Positions 38,301-46,800 are shown, counted from the stretch's first letter. The stretch: DNA of 64,000 nt from Mammaliicoccus sciuri (GCF_025561425.1 NZ_CP094824.1:2604001-2668000); one strand, 5' to 3'. Notes: generated by a model not told the origin, from the sequence alone. A program made the numbers and translations.

Positions 38301-38771
38301 TTAATCAATATCATCAACAAACGTAACTTCTCCCACACTTAAATTATGGTTTTCAGTCCATATACTATGGTATTTGCCTAATAGATCTCTTGCTTTATTT
38401 CTATCGCTTGCTTTAATAGGTACTTCAATCAATTCAACATGTTCATTATAGATAACGTTTAAACGCTTAGTAACAGGGTTTTCTACATACTCGCCACGCT
38501 TAACCACAATCTCTTTAGTTTCAGTTTCTTCGCCTGTTGCTGCTCTTGATAATAGATATAATAATTCTTGTGCTTCAAGTACACCTTTTTCCATGAGTTC
38601 TTTCTTTTGACTATCAATGTAATTTTTAACTTTATCATTCTTTAGCAGTCTACTACCTGCTACATGAGCGCTTGTTTTACTATATCCAGCGTTTATAGCT
38701 GACTGAGTAATGTTTAATGATTTAAGGTATTCATCAGCAAAGCGTTGTTGTTTAGTGCTTAGTTCATTCAT
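38301..38771 (-). CDS. terS: Terminase small subunit (TerS)
   Basis: 156 residues. The N-terminal DNA-binding HTH 'LSTKQQRFADEYLKSLNITQSAINAGYSKTSAHVAGSRLLKN' (3-45) is the hallmark of phage/SaPI TerS. The C-terminal part carries oligomerisation segments. In SaPIs a dedicated TerS combines with the helper phage large subunit and directs packaging to the island's own pac site. No large subunit is present here, consistent with parasitism of a pac-type helper. Confidence 0.85.
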   Translation of the reverse strand: MNELSTKQQRFADEYLKSLNITQSAINAGYSKTSAHVAGSRLLKNDKVKNYIDSQKKELMEKGVLEAQELLYLLSRAATGEETETKEIVVKRGEYVENPVTKRLNVIYNEHVELIEVPIKASDRNKARDLLGKYHSIWTENHNLSVGEVTFVDDID

Positions 38772-38827
38772 ATAATCACTCCTTATATATTAATAAAACC
38801 AAACCAATTAAGGCTTGGCTCTGTGTA

Positions 38828-39454
38828 TTACTTAATTTCTGAATCTACTAATTCTGTTACGGATGTTATTGATACTTGCCCTTCATCATTTTTAAGTACA
38901 GAAACACCCGTGTGATTCATTCCACTGTTCTCTAACACTAAATAATCTTGTTCTTTTTGTTTATAATCCTCGTCATATTTGAAAGGATTTAAAGCTTTAT
39001 CTTTAATTTCTGTAAATCTTTCATTAATTTTGGCTTTGTCGCTATCTGTCATTTTTTCATCTATCATATTTTGATATATACCAACTTCAAAAACTGAAAT
39101 ATCTTCAAGATTAGCATTGTTAATTTCATTAATTAGATCATGACTATCTAATAGCGATAATCTCGCTTGTAAATCTTGTCGTCTGATTAACTCTAATTGT
39201 GGGTTATCATGATTTTTATATGTGTATTGTTGTTCTATGCCTTCCAATTCAGCTTGTAGCTTTGACATTCTATTCTGTGCATACTCTTTCAACTCATTTT
39301 GTAGAGCAATCGCTTTTGGTCGTTGCTCTTTCGCAATAAAATCTGATTTAAACTGGCGTTTAACCATTAATCTTGTTTCTTTAATCAAATCATCAATTTT
39401 ACTTGTGATATTATTGTATTGTTCATCATTGAAAAGTGTGTTCCATACAGTCAT
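38828..39454 (-). CDS. Island coiled-coil protein of unknown function
   Basis: 208 residues, strongly helical with heptad-like stretches ('RMSKLQAELEGIEQQYTYKN'). No membrane segment. Its position just upstream of terS and its scaffold-like composition would suit an assembly or packaging helper, but no family is recognised. Its start overlaps the end of the next upstream gene by one base. Confidence 0.6.
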   Translation of the reverse strand: MTVWNTLFNDEQYNNITSKIDDLIKETRLMVKRQFKSDFIAKEQRPKAIALQNELKEYAQNRMSKLQAELEGIEQQYTYKNHDNPQLELIRRQDLQARLSLLDSHDLINEINNANLEDISVFEVGIYQNMIDEKMTDSDKAKINERFTEIKDKALNPFKYDEDYKQKEQDYLVLENSGMNHTGVSVLKNDEGQVSITSVTELVDSEIK

Positions 39455-39819
39455 TATTGATTACCTCTTTCATCTTTAATTTCAATCGATTTTAATGCTT
39501 CTAAACGTTTGATATTACCCTTTATAATGCTTTCGATAGTGTTTATTGCTTCGTCTTTATCTTGCTTACTTGTGATGATATAGTAGCCTCTTTTGTCCCT
39601 CGTACGACAACTACCAATCGGATATTTAAACCTTAAAACGAGATCGTTGATAATACTTGCTAACCATCGATAATTTGCTTGATTGATTTCAAGACGTAAT
39701 TGTCTCAAAACTTTATCTCTAGTAATATACTTGTTAGGTGCATTTGTTATCACATCAACTACTTGGCGGTGGTCTGTGGGTAATTCTTGCACCCTTTGTT
39801 TTTCTAATACTTTTACCAT
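39454..39819 (-). CDS. Island winged-helix-like protein, unknown function
   Basis: 121 residues; 'VVDVITNAPNKYITRDKVLRQLRLEINQANYRWLASIINDLVLRFKYPIGSC' followed by 'RDKRGYYIIT' has the helix-helix-wing pattern of a winged helix seen in phage DNA-handling proteins. Weak SD. Coupled to the next gene by a one-base overlap. Confidence 0.6.
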   Translation of the reverse strand: MVKVLEKQRVQELPTDHRQVVDVITNAPNKYITRDKVLRQLRLEINQANYRWLASIINDLVLRFKYPIGSCRTRDKRGYYIITSKQDKDEAINTIESIIKGNIKRLEALKSIEIKDERGNQ

Positions 39820-39904
39820 TTACATTCCTTCTTTCTGTTTTTTAGATTTTTATTACTTATCAAGTTCAACTTGAATCTTGATAACTACTCATATAAAGCC
39901 CTCC

Positions 39905-40228
39905 TTATGCTATGAACGTATAATTAGCAACTTTATTAATTTGTTCAATCTCTTTAATAACATTCTTTTTATTATCATTAATCACTGTTGGTGCAATTAC
40001 CTGCAATGCTTTGATTACATCTTCTATCTCATTTATTGTTAAATCTCTTGAGTTTAAGTAAATGTATTTCTTTAGATTTAATCTACTTGGTGCACATTCA
40101 TCATTAATTGGTATCCTCTGCAGACAAGCCAATTCTGATTTTATTTCTCCATCTTTAGTCTTTGTCATTTTTCGATATACTTGTAGCTTGTTTAATAATT
40201 CCAGCGTCTTATTTAATGGTTTAGTCAT
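39905..40228 (-). CDS. Small island protein downstream of the origin, unknown function
   Basis: About 107 residues from ATG 40228 (SD AGGAG, 8 nt). The frame is open to 40333, but that part runs through repeat-like origin sequence and has no SD. The product is basic and helical with no motif I recognise. First gene after the putative replication origin. Confidence 0.6.
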   Translation of the reverse strand: MTKPLNKTLELLNKLQVYRKMTKTKDGEIKSELACLQRIPINDECAPSRLNLKKYIYLNSRDLTINEIEDVIKALQVIAPTVINDNKKNVIKEIEQINKVANYTFIA

Positions 40229-40344
40229 TTTCATTTCTCCTTTTTGTATTTGTCCCAAAGTACCCCATAAGTACCCCACAAGGCTCCCAATGGCTTGGGT
40301 ACGATTAAAACTACATAAACATTGATATATCAACGTTTATTATT

Positions 40345-40560
40345 AAAGTTCCCGAAGTTCCCATTATTTTGTGTTCAACCTATATACTATGTGGACAAGA
40401 GTAGTAAGTTCATTTACTCGTTACTACTATATATACCTTAGTATTATTGGGAACTTTGGGAACTAAAGGTAATATACTCGCTTTAAGCATTGATATAAAA
40501 GCTTTTTAAGAGTTCCCATTACTAATTATAAAAAGGTAACTGCATGGGAACATTGGGTAC
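40345..40560. other. Putative island replication origin with GTTCCC iterons
   Basis: Six GTTCCC/GGGAAC hexamers (40348, 40357 on plus; 40449, 40458 on minus; 40512 plus; 40546 minus) flank an AT-rich segment. That segment holds the inverted repeat GTAGTAA/TTACTAC (40401-40427). It sits immediately 3' of the helicase gene. SaPI origins have iteron clusters on both sides of an AT-rich region recognised by the island Rep. Layout and place agree. Confidence 0.7.
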
Positions 40561-40564
40561 TCAG

Positions 40565-42229
40565 CTATAATTTTTCATTTCTAAACTCAAAGCCCAATTC
40601 TCTAATCACTGATTGGCTAATAGCATAACCTCTATATTTTTTGCCATTTGTTTTTACTGATTTCTGCACCCTATCAGCATCAGTTACTAGATACCCTCGT
40701 TCTTCCCATTCCTTAATGATTGTCCTTAACTCATGTCCTAAATAGTTCTTCATCGGTTTAGATAACACACATAAGTAATCTTTATGGAATATCGCCTTTA
40801 ATTCGGTATTGTATACTTCGCTATATCCAGCACCAGTTATACTATTTCTACTCGCATCTAATTCTTCTAGTAACCCCTCTAACAATTCTCTAGGTTTATC
40901 TAGTGTCTTATTGGTGTCTAACATTCTATGAAATGCAGTATCAACATTTTTATAGTGATCGTGTTCAAAGCCTGCAATGTCATTTAGTATTTCGCCTGCT
41001 ACCATAAGCACTGCAAAATATCTTGCTACACGTTGCATAACTTCGTTTTCTCCTGCTTTATCAATATAGATACCTTCATACGCTTTAAAGCTATCTTTGT
41101 AGGACGCTTTTTGCTTACTATATTGTTCTATAAACACTAGTCCTAAATGCCCGTAATTGCTCTCTATTCCTGCGTATAACGCTCTTATATTCACATCATC
41201 ATTGAATGGTTTATCTTGTAATGTTATTACTCTGGCACTCACACCAGCTTTCTCATTACCATATTCAACTATTGAAGTTTCTCCTGTGCTTAGTAAAATA
41301 TTGTTCCACGTTTTTACTACATCGACACTCTGAACGTTCCCTCGACCTTTACTCTTGCCACCACTGAATTGATATACGACATCACTTAATAGATATGGTT
41401 TAGCTTTACGTGTGTCGTCATACATACTTGGAAAACTATTTAAGATACTCGCTTTACGTTCTAAATCAATAGGTGTCGTGTTCCACTCGTTTATAAGTCT
41501 TTCAGTACCCCAAATGCTAGCAGCAACTCTTAAAGCTGTTGTCTTACCCGTACTCGTTTTACTCGCCATATCTACTACAAATGGATCTACATTAAAATCA
41601 TGTAATAAGATTGAACCTAGTGAAGCATATACGAATGTCATAACCATTGGACTCTGTTTGATTGGCTTAAATACCTTTTCTGCATAATCTTCGAGATTAC
41701 CCTTTGTTTTAAAAGCATTAGCAAGTTGTCTATAGCCATCTTCATGTATTACAAGCCTTATTTCATCATCAATTAAAGGGTGGATAAAATGACCTTTTAC
41801 ATGTCCTAATCTTGTAGCTATGTTTTCATCTGGTATATTATTCAATCGCTTAAACATTGATATGAAATGCACCAATTCAGTACGATTGATAGTATCTACA
41901 TCAAGTCCTTTGTTAGCTAAATTTATAATGTTCTTACTATCAGCTATTTCTGTTGCTTGTACTGGTATCGTTGTAATTTCTCCAGCTCTTTTAAATTTCA
42001 TTTCATAGCTGATTATCAAACTCTCAATATCTTTTAATCGTTTTGTTATAAATGGTGGTGTTGATGTTATTGTTACAGTTACGATTTCTTTATCATCTCC
42101 ACGACCCTTTTCAACCATTTTATATAACCAGCCGTTTTGTTGAATTTGATAACTTTCTGGAATGATGTCATTTTCTAATATTTCTTTTTTCTCATTAATT
42201 AGTTCATCTATTTCATTAGGCATTTTCAA
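40565..42229 (-). CDS. Island replication initiator/helicase (DUF927-type Rep)
   Basis: 554 residues. Walker A 'ASKTSTGKTT' at about 222-231, a Walker B-like 'SMYDDT' downstream, and 'LLSTGETSIVEYGNEKAGVSARVI' typical of DUF927 proteins. The C-terminal ~100 residues likely bind the iterons. It overlaps the primase gene by 4 bp and precedes the iteron cluster, as in SaPI pri-rep-ori modules. Unwinds the island origin after helper-phage induction. Confidence 0.85.
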   Translation of the reverse strand: MKMPNEIDELINEKKEILENDIIPESYQIQQNGWLYKMVEKGRGDDKEIVTVTITSTPPFITKRLKDIESLIISYEMKFKRAGEITTIPVQATEIADSKNIINLANKGLDVDTINRTELVHFISMFKRLNNIPDENIATRLGHVKGHFIHPLIDDEIRLVIHEDGYRQLANAFKTKGNLEDYAEKVFKPIKQSPMVMTFVYASLGSILLHDFNVDPFVVDMASKTSTGKTTALRVAASIWGTERLINEWNTTPIDLERKASILNSFPSMYDDTRKAKPYLLSDVVYQFSGGKSKGRGNVQSVDVVKTWNNILLSTGETSIVEYGNEKAGVSARVITLQDKPFNDDVNIRALYAGIESNYGHLGLVFIEQYSKQKASYKDSFKAYEGIYIDKAGENEVMQRVARYFAVLMVAGEILNDIAGFEHDHYKNVDTAFHRMLDTNKTLDKPRELLEGLLEELDASRNSITGAGYSEVYNTELKAIFHKDYLCVLSKPMKNYLGHELRTIIKEWEERGYLVTDADRVQKSVKTNGKKYRGYAISQSVIRELGFEFRNEKL

Positions 42230-43086
42230 TTATCATCACTCCTTATGTTTATCTTGTAGTGTTTTTTATAGATACTAGCGAATATTTTATTGAGTTCCTT
42301 TTCTGCTAATGGTGGTGTACATAACGTTTGATTATATGAGTAGGCAAGCCAATAAGCTAATTTATCTCCTACATTCTTAGCAAGCAATAAACCCACTAAA
42401 GACGTCAAAGTTTGGTTTCTACTACCATTTACTACACCGTCTGCTACATCGTCCCAGAAAGCTTGTGTACGCTTGCCAGCACTATTGTTTTTTGGTTTGT
42501 GTTGCTTTATAGCTTTCATAAGAAAGTCATAATCTAGAATAGGTTTATCGTTATACTTGAATACAAATTCTGAATCCTTATTTTGCTTAACACTGTACGT
42601 CATAGCTTGGCTTGGTACTTCACTCGATTCATCGTATTTCTCATTTATTACCTCGCCAATCATTTGAATTGCTTTCCTGTACAATGTAGCTTTAATTGGT
42701 TTACTTATTGGTATCAATAATCTATAGCGATTGCCCTTATATGTGTGATTGAATGTTGAGTAAATCGTGTAAGCAGCATTTCCTAATTTGTTGTTTACTG
42801 TCTTTATAAAATCCAACTTATTATCTAGATCATCATAATCAAGAATGAGCATGTTCCTATCAATCATATTGGCATCGTTTCTAATTTTTTTATCATCGCT
42901 ATTAGTCCCAGCTAGGAATACGCCACGTTCGTATTTATCCTCACTAATTGCTGGTATTGATAACTTTTTAACTAAATCAGAGTATTTTATATGATGCTCT
43001 TTCTTAAAGCTATCTGCATACACATTTTTATATTCGAGAATAGTTAAATTCACATCATTTTCTATCTTTATCGGTTTATAACTCAT
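42226..43086 (-). CDS. Island primase (AEP-like with PriCT domain)
   Basis: 286 residues from ATG 43086 (SD GGAGGG). The catalytic acidic motif 'RNMLILDYDDLD' is followed by 'NRYRLLIPISKPI'. The C-terminal 'GSRNQTLTSLVGLLLAKNVGDKLAYWL' and 'KELNKIFASIYKK' form a PriCT-1 domain. Translationally coupled to the helicase by ATGA. Makes primers for autonomous replication of the excised island. Confidence 0.82.
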   Translation of the reverse strand: MSYKPIKIENDVNLTILEYKNVYADSFKKEHHIKYSDLVKKLSIPAISEDKYERGVFLAGTNSDDKKIRNDANMIDRNMLILDYDDLDNKLDFIKTVNNKLGNAAYTIYSTFNHTYKGNRYRLLIPISKPIKATLYRKAIQMIGEVINEKYDESSEVPSQAMTYSVKQNKDSEFVFKYNDKPILDYDFLMKAIKQHKPKNNSAGKRTQAFWDDVADGVVNGSRNQTLTSLVGLLLAKNVGDKLAYWLAYSYNQTLCTPPLAEKELNKIFASIYKKHYKINIRSDDN

Positions 43087-43140
43087 GTTTATACCCTCCA
43101 AATAATTCATGGTTTGTGGTATGATGAATACATATTCGGT

Positions 43141-43356
43141 TTATTTATTATTTTTATGACCTTTAGTAGTTGGAGCTACTTGAGGTCTTTTTATTTCTGA
43201 TAATAGAATTAGTCCCCAGCATGTAATACTGCTTAATAAACAGGCAAAATAAATAGCTTGTATAGTTGTTAATCCTATAAGCATGAGGGTTATACCTAAA
43301 ATGCTCATCAATGCTATAAGGCATAAGTATTTAGCCATTTTCAGCACCTTCTTCAT
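43141..43356 (-). CDS. Small island membrane protein
   Basis: 71 residues with two hydrophobic helices (about 8-28 and 32-52) and a basic tail. Overlaps the preceding coiled-coil gene by 26 bp, so probably co-translated. Function unknown. Confidence 0.6.
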   Translation of the reverse strand: MKKVLKMAKYLCLIALMSILGITLMLIGLTTIQAIYFACLLSSITCWGLILLSEIKRPQVAPTTKGHKNNK

Positions 43357-43627
43357 TCAATTTATTCAATTCTGAATCAAGGTTTTTCAAAAGCGCCTGC
43401 ATCTCTTTCTTGTAAAGTAACAATAGTTCTTGCGATTGATTTGTTTTAATTCTTATCTCTCGATAACTTAACGCAAAGTTTTCAACTTCTTTTCTATTTT
43501 CAAGTTGTCTCTGTTCAAAATAATCTTCAATCAAGTAGTAATTGGTCTCTACCAAATCACTTATTTTATCTTTCAAAATTTCTAGATCACTTTTTATACC
43601 CAAAATTCCCAATATTTTTTTATTCAT
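43331..43627 (-). CDS. Small island coiled-coil protein
   Basis: 98 residues, highly charged; 'LEILKDKISDLVETNYYLIEDYFEQRQLENRKEVENF' and a C-terminal heptad stretch suggest a helical dimer. Proteins of this type occur between xis and the primase in staphylococcal islands; no function is assigned. Confidence 0.6.
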   Translation of the reverse strand: MNKKILGILGIKSDLEILKDKISDLVETNYYLIEDYFEQRQLENRKEVENFALSYREIRIKTNQSQELLLLYKKEMQALLKNLDSELNKLNEEGAENG

Positions 43628-43643
43628 TTTTAAAGTCCTCCAT

Positions 43644-43916
43644 TTATAAATGTTTTTTATTTCTAGCTTTCAGATACTTACGAAATGCATCAATATCAAC
43701 TACAGTTAGTGTTGCAGAAAGCGAAAAATAGAGATCTTCTACACCTTCATTATTTAGATCATACTGATTGAGTATGCGACTTACTGTACTTCTACTAATT
43801 CCGAATAGTTCTCCTATTTGTTTAGGTGTTGCGTAAAGTGGCTTTGTAATTACTTTTACATCATCAGTAATTACATTTTCCCTAGTCGGTAATTGTTGTA
43901 GTTTTGTTCTTGGCAT
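43644..43916 (-). CDS. Island HTH DNA-binding protein
   Basis: 90 residues from ATG 43916 (SD GGAGG); an in-frame ATG at 43961 lies inside xis without an SD. 'ATPKQIGELFGISRSTVSRILNQYDL' is a clear helix-turn-helix. Overlaps xis by 35 bp. Likely an early regulator or accessory recombination factor. Confidence 0.7.
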   Translation of the reverse strand: MPRTKLQQLPTRENVITDDVKVITKPLYATPKQIGELFGISRSTVSRILNQYDLNNEGVEDLYFSLSATLTVVDIDAFRKYLKARNKKHL

Positions 43917-44082
43917 TGTCTGAATCCTCCTTATGCTTAATTGATAAAAGTAATTCTTCACGCTCTACAAGTATTTTTCCTTTGATTTTTATATGAGGAA
44001 TGACGTTTTGTTGAATCAATTTGTAAACTTGTCTTTCGCTCATTCTTAATAGTTCTGCAGTCTCTTTCACAGTTAAAAACAT
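43882..44082 (-). CDS. xis: Excisionase (Xis-type, MerR-like HTH)
   Basis: 66 residues: 'FLTVKETAELLRMSERQVYKLIQQNVIPHIKIKGKILVEREEL' is the excisionase/helix_turn_helix_17 fold. First gene of the leftward lytic transcript, opposite the Stl-type repressor. It should steer the integrase toward excision. Confidence 0.85.
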   Translation of the reverse strand: MFLTVKETAELLRMSERQVYKLIQQNVIPHIKIKGKILVEREELLLSIKHKEDSDNAKNKTTTITD

Positions 44083-44102
44083 AGAATCCCCCTCCTATTC
44101 TT

Positions 44103-44207
44103 TTAGGAATATTAAGAATTATTTATATTCCCTATAATTCCTTGAGATAAATATAAACTGAAACTTTAGGAAAGTCAAGGAATTTCTTGTATTATTTTTA
44201 TTCCTAA
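44103..44207. promoter_or_regulatory. Divergent operator region between xis and the repressor
   Basis: Two nested exact inverted repeats: TTAGGAATA (44103-44111) with TATTCCTAA (44199-44207), and AATTCCTTGA (44136-44145) with TCAAGGAATT (44175-44184). All share an AGGAAT core. They span the 143-bp gap between the two diverging transcription units, the expected place for repressor binding. Confidence 0.75.
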
Positions 44208-44234
44208 TATATTATTGTAGTTGAGGTGATTAAA

Positions 44235-44855
44235 GTGAACGAAACTGAACAAAATAACATTAAATTGGAAATTGGGAGATTTTTAAAAAGTATTAGAGTA
44301 TCTAAAAATAAAACTGCCAAACAACTTGGTGACAAAACAGGATATTCTCAAAGTCATATAAGTGGTATTGAAAACGGAAAGAAAACTATGCCTAGCAAAC
44401 AGTTTATAGAAAGTTATTTGATGTATCTAAAGGATAATTACGAGGAATTTAACTATTATGCCGATAAGATAAACAGTATTTCTAAAGGTCAGATACAATT
44501 AAATAAAATTGTAGAATTTGATTCGAAGAAATTTTTTGATTCGTTAAATGCAATGGCCATACCTTATCAATTTAATTTTTATGATCATAATGATGAAAAA
44601 CAGGTTTCTATTTTTCAAGTTCCAATTAATGATATACACTTCCATTTATCTGACATAAATAACTTGAAATTTTACAAAACAATTAAAGTGACTGAAAAAG
44701 ATAAAAAGAATATTGAAGAATTAATTGATTTATACTTTAAAAATAAAGCAAATATAATCAGAGAAATTAGAAATGAATTTGTACACAAAGATACAAGTAT
44801 AAATGAATTAGAAAAGACCTTTTCTGAAATAGAAAATAAATTAAACAAGGAGTGA
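44235..44855 (+). CDS. Stl-type master repressor of the island (Xre HTH)
   Basis: 206 residues from GTG 44235 (SD GAGGTGA); the GTG at 44226 lies in the SD. N-terminal Xre HTH 'KTAKQLGDKTGYSQSHISGIENGKK' (~28-52). The helical C-terminal part would be the binding site for a helper-phage antirepressor. In SaPIs such a repressor holds the island silent until a phage protein relieves it. Transcribed toward int, with int starting 5 bp after its stop. Confidence 0.82.
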   Translation: MNETEQNNIKLEIGRFLKSIRVSKNKTAKQLGDKTGYSQSHISGIENGKKTMPSKQFIESYLMYLKDNYEEFNYYADKINSISKGQIQLNKIVEFDSKKFFDSLNAMAIPYQFNFYDHNDEKQVSIFQVPINDIHFHLSDINNLKFYKTIKVTEKDKKNIEELIDLYFKNKANIIREIRNEFVHKDTSINELEKTFSEIENKLNKE

Positions 44856-44860
44856 TATAA

Positions 44861-46084
44861 ATGTGGGTGCGTGAATCAAAGGACAAAGACGGTAATACCA
44901 ATTATCGCTATTTAGAACGCTACACTGATCCGTTAACAAATAAATATAAAACTGTATCTGTTATACGCAATAAAAACAATGTACGCAGTCAAAAAGATGC
45001 ACAATTAGAACTAAATAGAATCATTGAACAACGTATTAAAGACCTAACTCCTAACACGCTTAAAACACTCACATTTCATAAAGCGTGTGATGAATGGCTG
45101 CAACATTACATCAAACACTCTGGCTCTAAAGAAACGACAATAAAAGAGAAAGAGAGTAATATCCGTACAGTTAAGAAATCTATAAAATCAGATATACTTA
45201 TAACGAAAATAACTCACAAATACTTACAAGATGTTATAGATAACTGGTTTAATAGTGGGACTATGGGACGTTCACACATACAAGCGCTAATGATTGCTAT
45301 ACGTTCAGTGTTCAAATATATAGATAAGTATTACGGTAATTTAGATATTTCATTATTAGATAGAGTGGATATACCTAAAAAGGCTATCACTAGAGATGAG
45401 TTACAAGCAAAAAGAGAGAATTACCTAGAGGATAGCGAACTAAAAGAGTTGTTAGAGTGTATGGATTACCTCATTAAGAATAAAAAGCATGCTGGTCGCA
45501 AGCGCAACTATATGATGGTTAAATCTATAATAGAATTTCAAGCTAAAAACGGTATGCGTATAGGGGAACTTCTAGCCATTCAACCAGATAACATAGATTT
45601 TGATAATAAGACATTGCTAATTGATGGAACTATTGTGTGGAAGAAAGATAATGAAACGGGTGCATTTGGTGTAAAAGACACCACTAAAACAACTGCTAGT
45701 TATCGTACTATTGGCTTAACTACTCAAAGTCTCGCCATTTTAAAATCAATCATGCTAGATAACAAGAAAGAGAATCAATGGAATGAGCAGTTTATTGATA
45801 GAGGGTTTATATTCACTAATACTGCTGGTAGTCCAATGGATCTAAATAAGGTTAATAATATCATTGCAGAAGCAGTAGAGATTAGTTCTATTAAGAAACG
45901 AGTTACCACACATACACTACGACACCATCATATATCAACGCTGGCTCAGTTAGGCATAAACTTAAAAGCTATTCAAGACAGAGTGGGACATAGTGATTAT
46001 AAGACAACACTAGCCATATACACGCATGTTACGGATAAAATGGCTCAAGATATGATGAATAAATTAGAAGGGATAGGGAGTTAG
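44861..46084 (+). CDS. int: Island integrase (tyrosine recombinase)
   Basis: 407 residues with an N-terminal arm-binding region, a SAM-like core-binding domain (70-160) and an intact catalytic set: Arg233 (NGMRIGEL), His351 and Arg354 (HTLRH), His377 (VGHSDY) and Tyr387 (IYTHV). It catalyses integration and, with Xis, excision at ATTATTG. SD AAGGAG precedes ATG. Confidence 0.93.
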   Translation: MWVRESKDKDGNTNYRYLERYTDPLTNKYKTVSVIRNKNNVRSQKDAQLELNRIIEQRIKDLTPNTLKTLTFHKACDEWLQHYIKHSGSKETTIKEKESNIRTVKKSIKSDILITKITHKYLQDVIDNWFNSGTMGRSHIQALMIAIRSVFKYIDKYYGNLDISLLDRVDIPKKAITRDELQAKRENYLEDSELKELLECMDYLIKNKKHAGRKRNYMMVKSIIEFQAKNGMRIGELLAIQPDNIDFDNKTLLIDGTIVWKKDNETGAFGVKDTTKTTASYRTIGLTTQSLAILKSIMLDNKKENQWNEQFIDRGFIFTNTAGSPMDLNKVNNIIAEAVEISSIKKRVTTHTLRHHHISTLAQLGINLKAIQDRVGHSDYKTTLAIYTHVTDKMAQDMMNKLEGIGS

Positions 46085-46654
46085 ATGGAAAATAAAAATG
46101 ACTTTAAGAATTTGAATATTATAGTTGGTAAAGAAAGTTATAATGACAAAAAAGATATATTTTCGACTGATGAAATAGATTCAAATAGTAAATCTTACTG
46201 TTTTTATGAAAAATTTAATACTGTAGCATTTATGATTAAGAATCAAACACCTTATAAACATACGTTTGAAAATATTCTAAATCTAATTTACTTCAATAAA
46301 AATAGTTCCCTAAGAAAACGATATACAGAAATTTTACGTGACAAGCAAAAGTTTATTGACGAAATGTATGAGAATAATATAGTTTTTATTAATCAAGATG
46401 AAATTTCTAATGTTAATCAACACTTATTGTTAAATTGTAACTCTATTTTAATTTGTGGTGTTGAGGCAGAGGAAAATATTAGTAAAATAATCAATCAAAG
46501 AACTGGATATAAACCTAAAATATTTTACGCTATACACCCTTCTCCAAAAAATGTTTCTGAAATTAGATATATTGATGATTGGGTTGATATAAAAACTACA
46601 GGGAAGTATGAATCTTATCATCATAAAGTTAAAAAGAATTTTATGATTAAATGA
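46085..46654 (+). CDS. Unknown island protein coupled to int, ending with an IHPSP motif
   Basis: 189 residues. The ATG follows the int stop with no gap, so translation is coupled. 'LNIIVGKESYND' near the start, 'LLLNCNSILICGVEAEENISKI' and 'FYAIHPSPKN' near residues 155-164 recall the layout of uracil-DNA-glycosylase-fold proteins (early glycine motif, late HPSP loop). The match is weak. No known function. It sits between int and the attachment site, where cargo genes are common. A terminator follows (46652-46677). Confidence 0.6.
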   Translation: MENKNDFKNLNIIVGKESYNDKKDIFSTDEIDSNSKSYCFYEKFNTVAFMIKNQTPYKHTFENILNLIYFNKNSSLRKRYTEILRDKQKFIDEMYENNIVFINQDEISNVNQHLLLNCNSILICGVEAEENISKIINQRTGYKPKIFYAIHPSPKNVSEIRYIDDWVDIKTTGKYESYHHKVKKNFMIK

Positions 46655-46677
46655 GCCAAAATCTCGGCTCTTTTTTT
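46652..46677 (+). terminator. Terminator of the repressor-int-orf transcript
   Basis: GAGCC-aaaatctc-GGCTC followed by TTTTTTT, starting at the stop codon of the preceding gene. Confidence 0.85.
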
Positions 46678-46748
46678 ATATTCAAATTATCTATTTTTTC
46701 ACACTCTGCGAAAAAATTGCGAAATTTTTATAAAAATATACACAAAAA

Positions 46749-46779
46749 TAACCCTCTAGCCTGATTGCTAAAGGGTTTT
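46749..46779 (+). terminator. Second hairpin near the right attachment site
   Basis: AACCCTCTAGC ... GCTAAAGGGTT with TTTG after it. A backup terminator, or part of the integrase-binding arm region, 15 bp before the core site. Confidence 0.55.
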
Positions 46780-46793
46780 GTTATACGTTATAT

Positions 46794-46800
46794 ATTATTG
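46794..46800 (+). other. Island attachment core, right junction
   Basis: ATTATTG in the reading frame of the AraC C-terminal half (Y-I-I-A-L-H-C-S before Met 46815). Distance to the left core is 12,210 bp, divisible by three. Confidence 0.75.

Larger units (their letters stand above)
34591..46800. mobile_element. Phage-inducible chromosomal island (SaPI/PICI-like), 12.2 kb
   Basis: Order from the right end: a gene of unknown function, integrase, Stl-type repressor (plus strand). A divergent promoter then leads to xis, an HTH gene, two small genes, primase, helicase, an iteron-rich origin, small genes, terminase small subunit, a sigma-like protein and a toxin-antitoxin pair (minus strand). 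This is the gene order of staphylococcal pathogenicity islands. There are no capsid, portal or lysis genes, so a helper phage is needed. It is inserted in an AraC-family regulator gene with a 7-bp core repeat. Confidence 0.9.

Noticed and set aside
34591-46800. Island as an SCCmec element or complete prophage
   Set aside because: No ccr recombinases or mec genes, and no capsid, portal, tail or lysis genes; the int-repressor-xis-primase-helicase-terS order fits a PICI.
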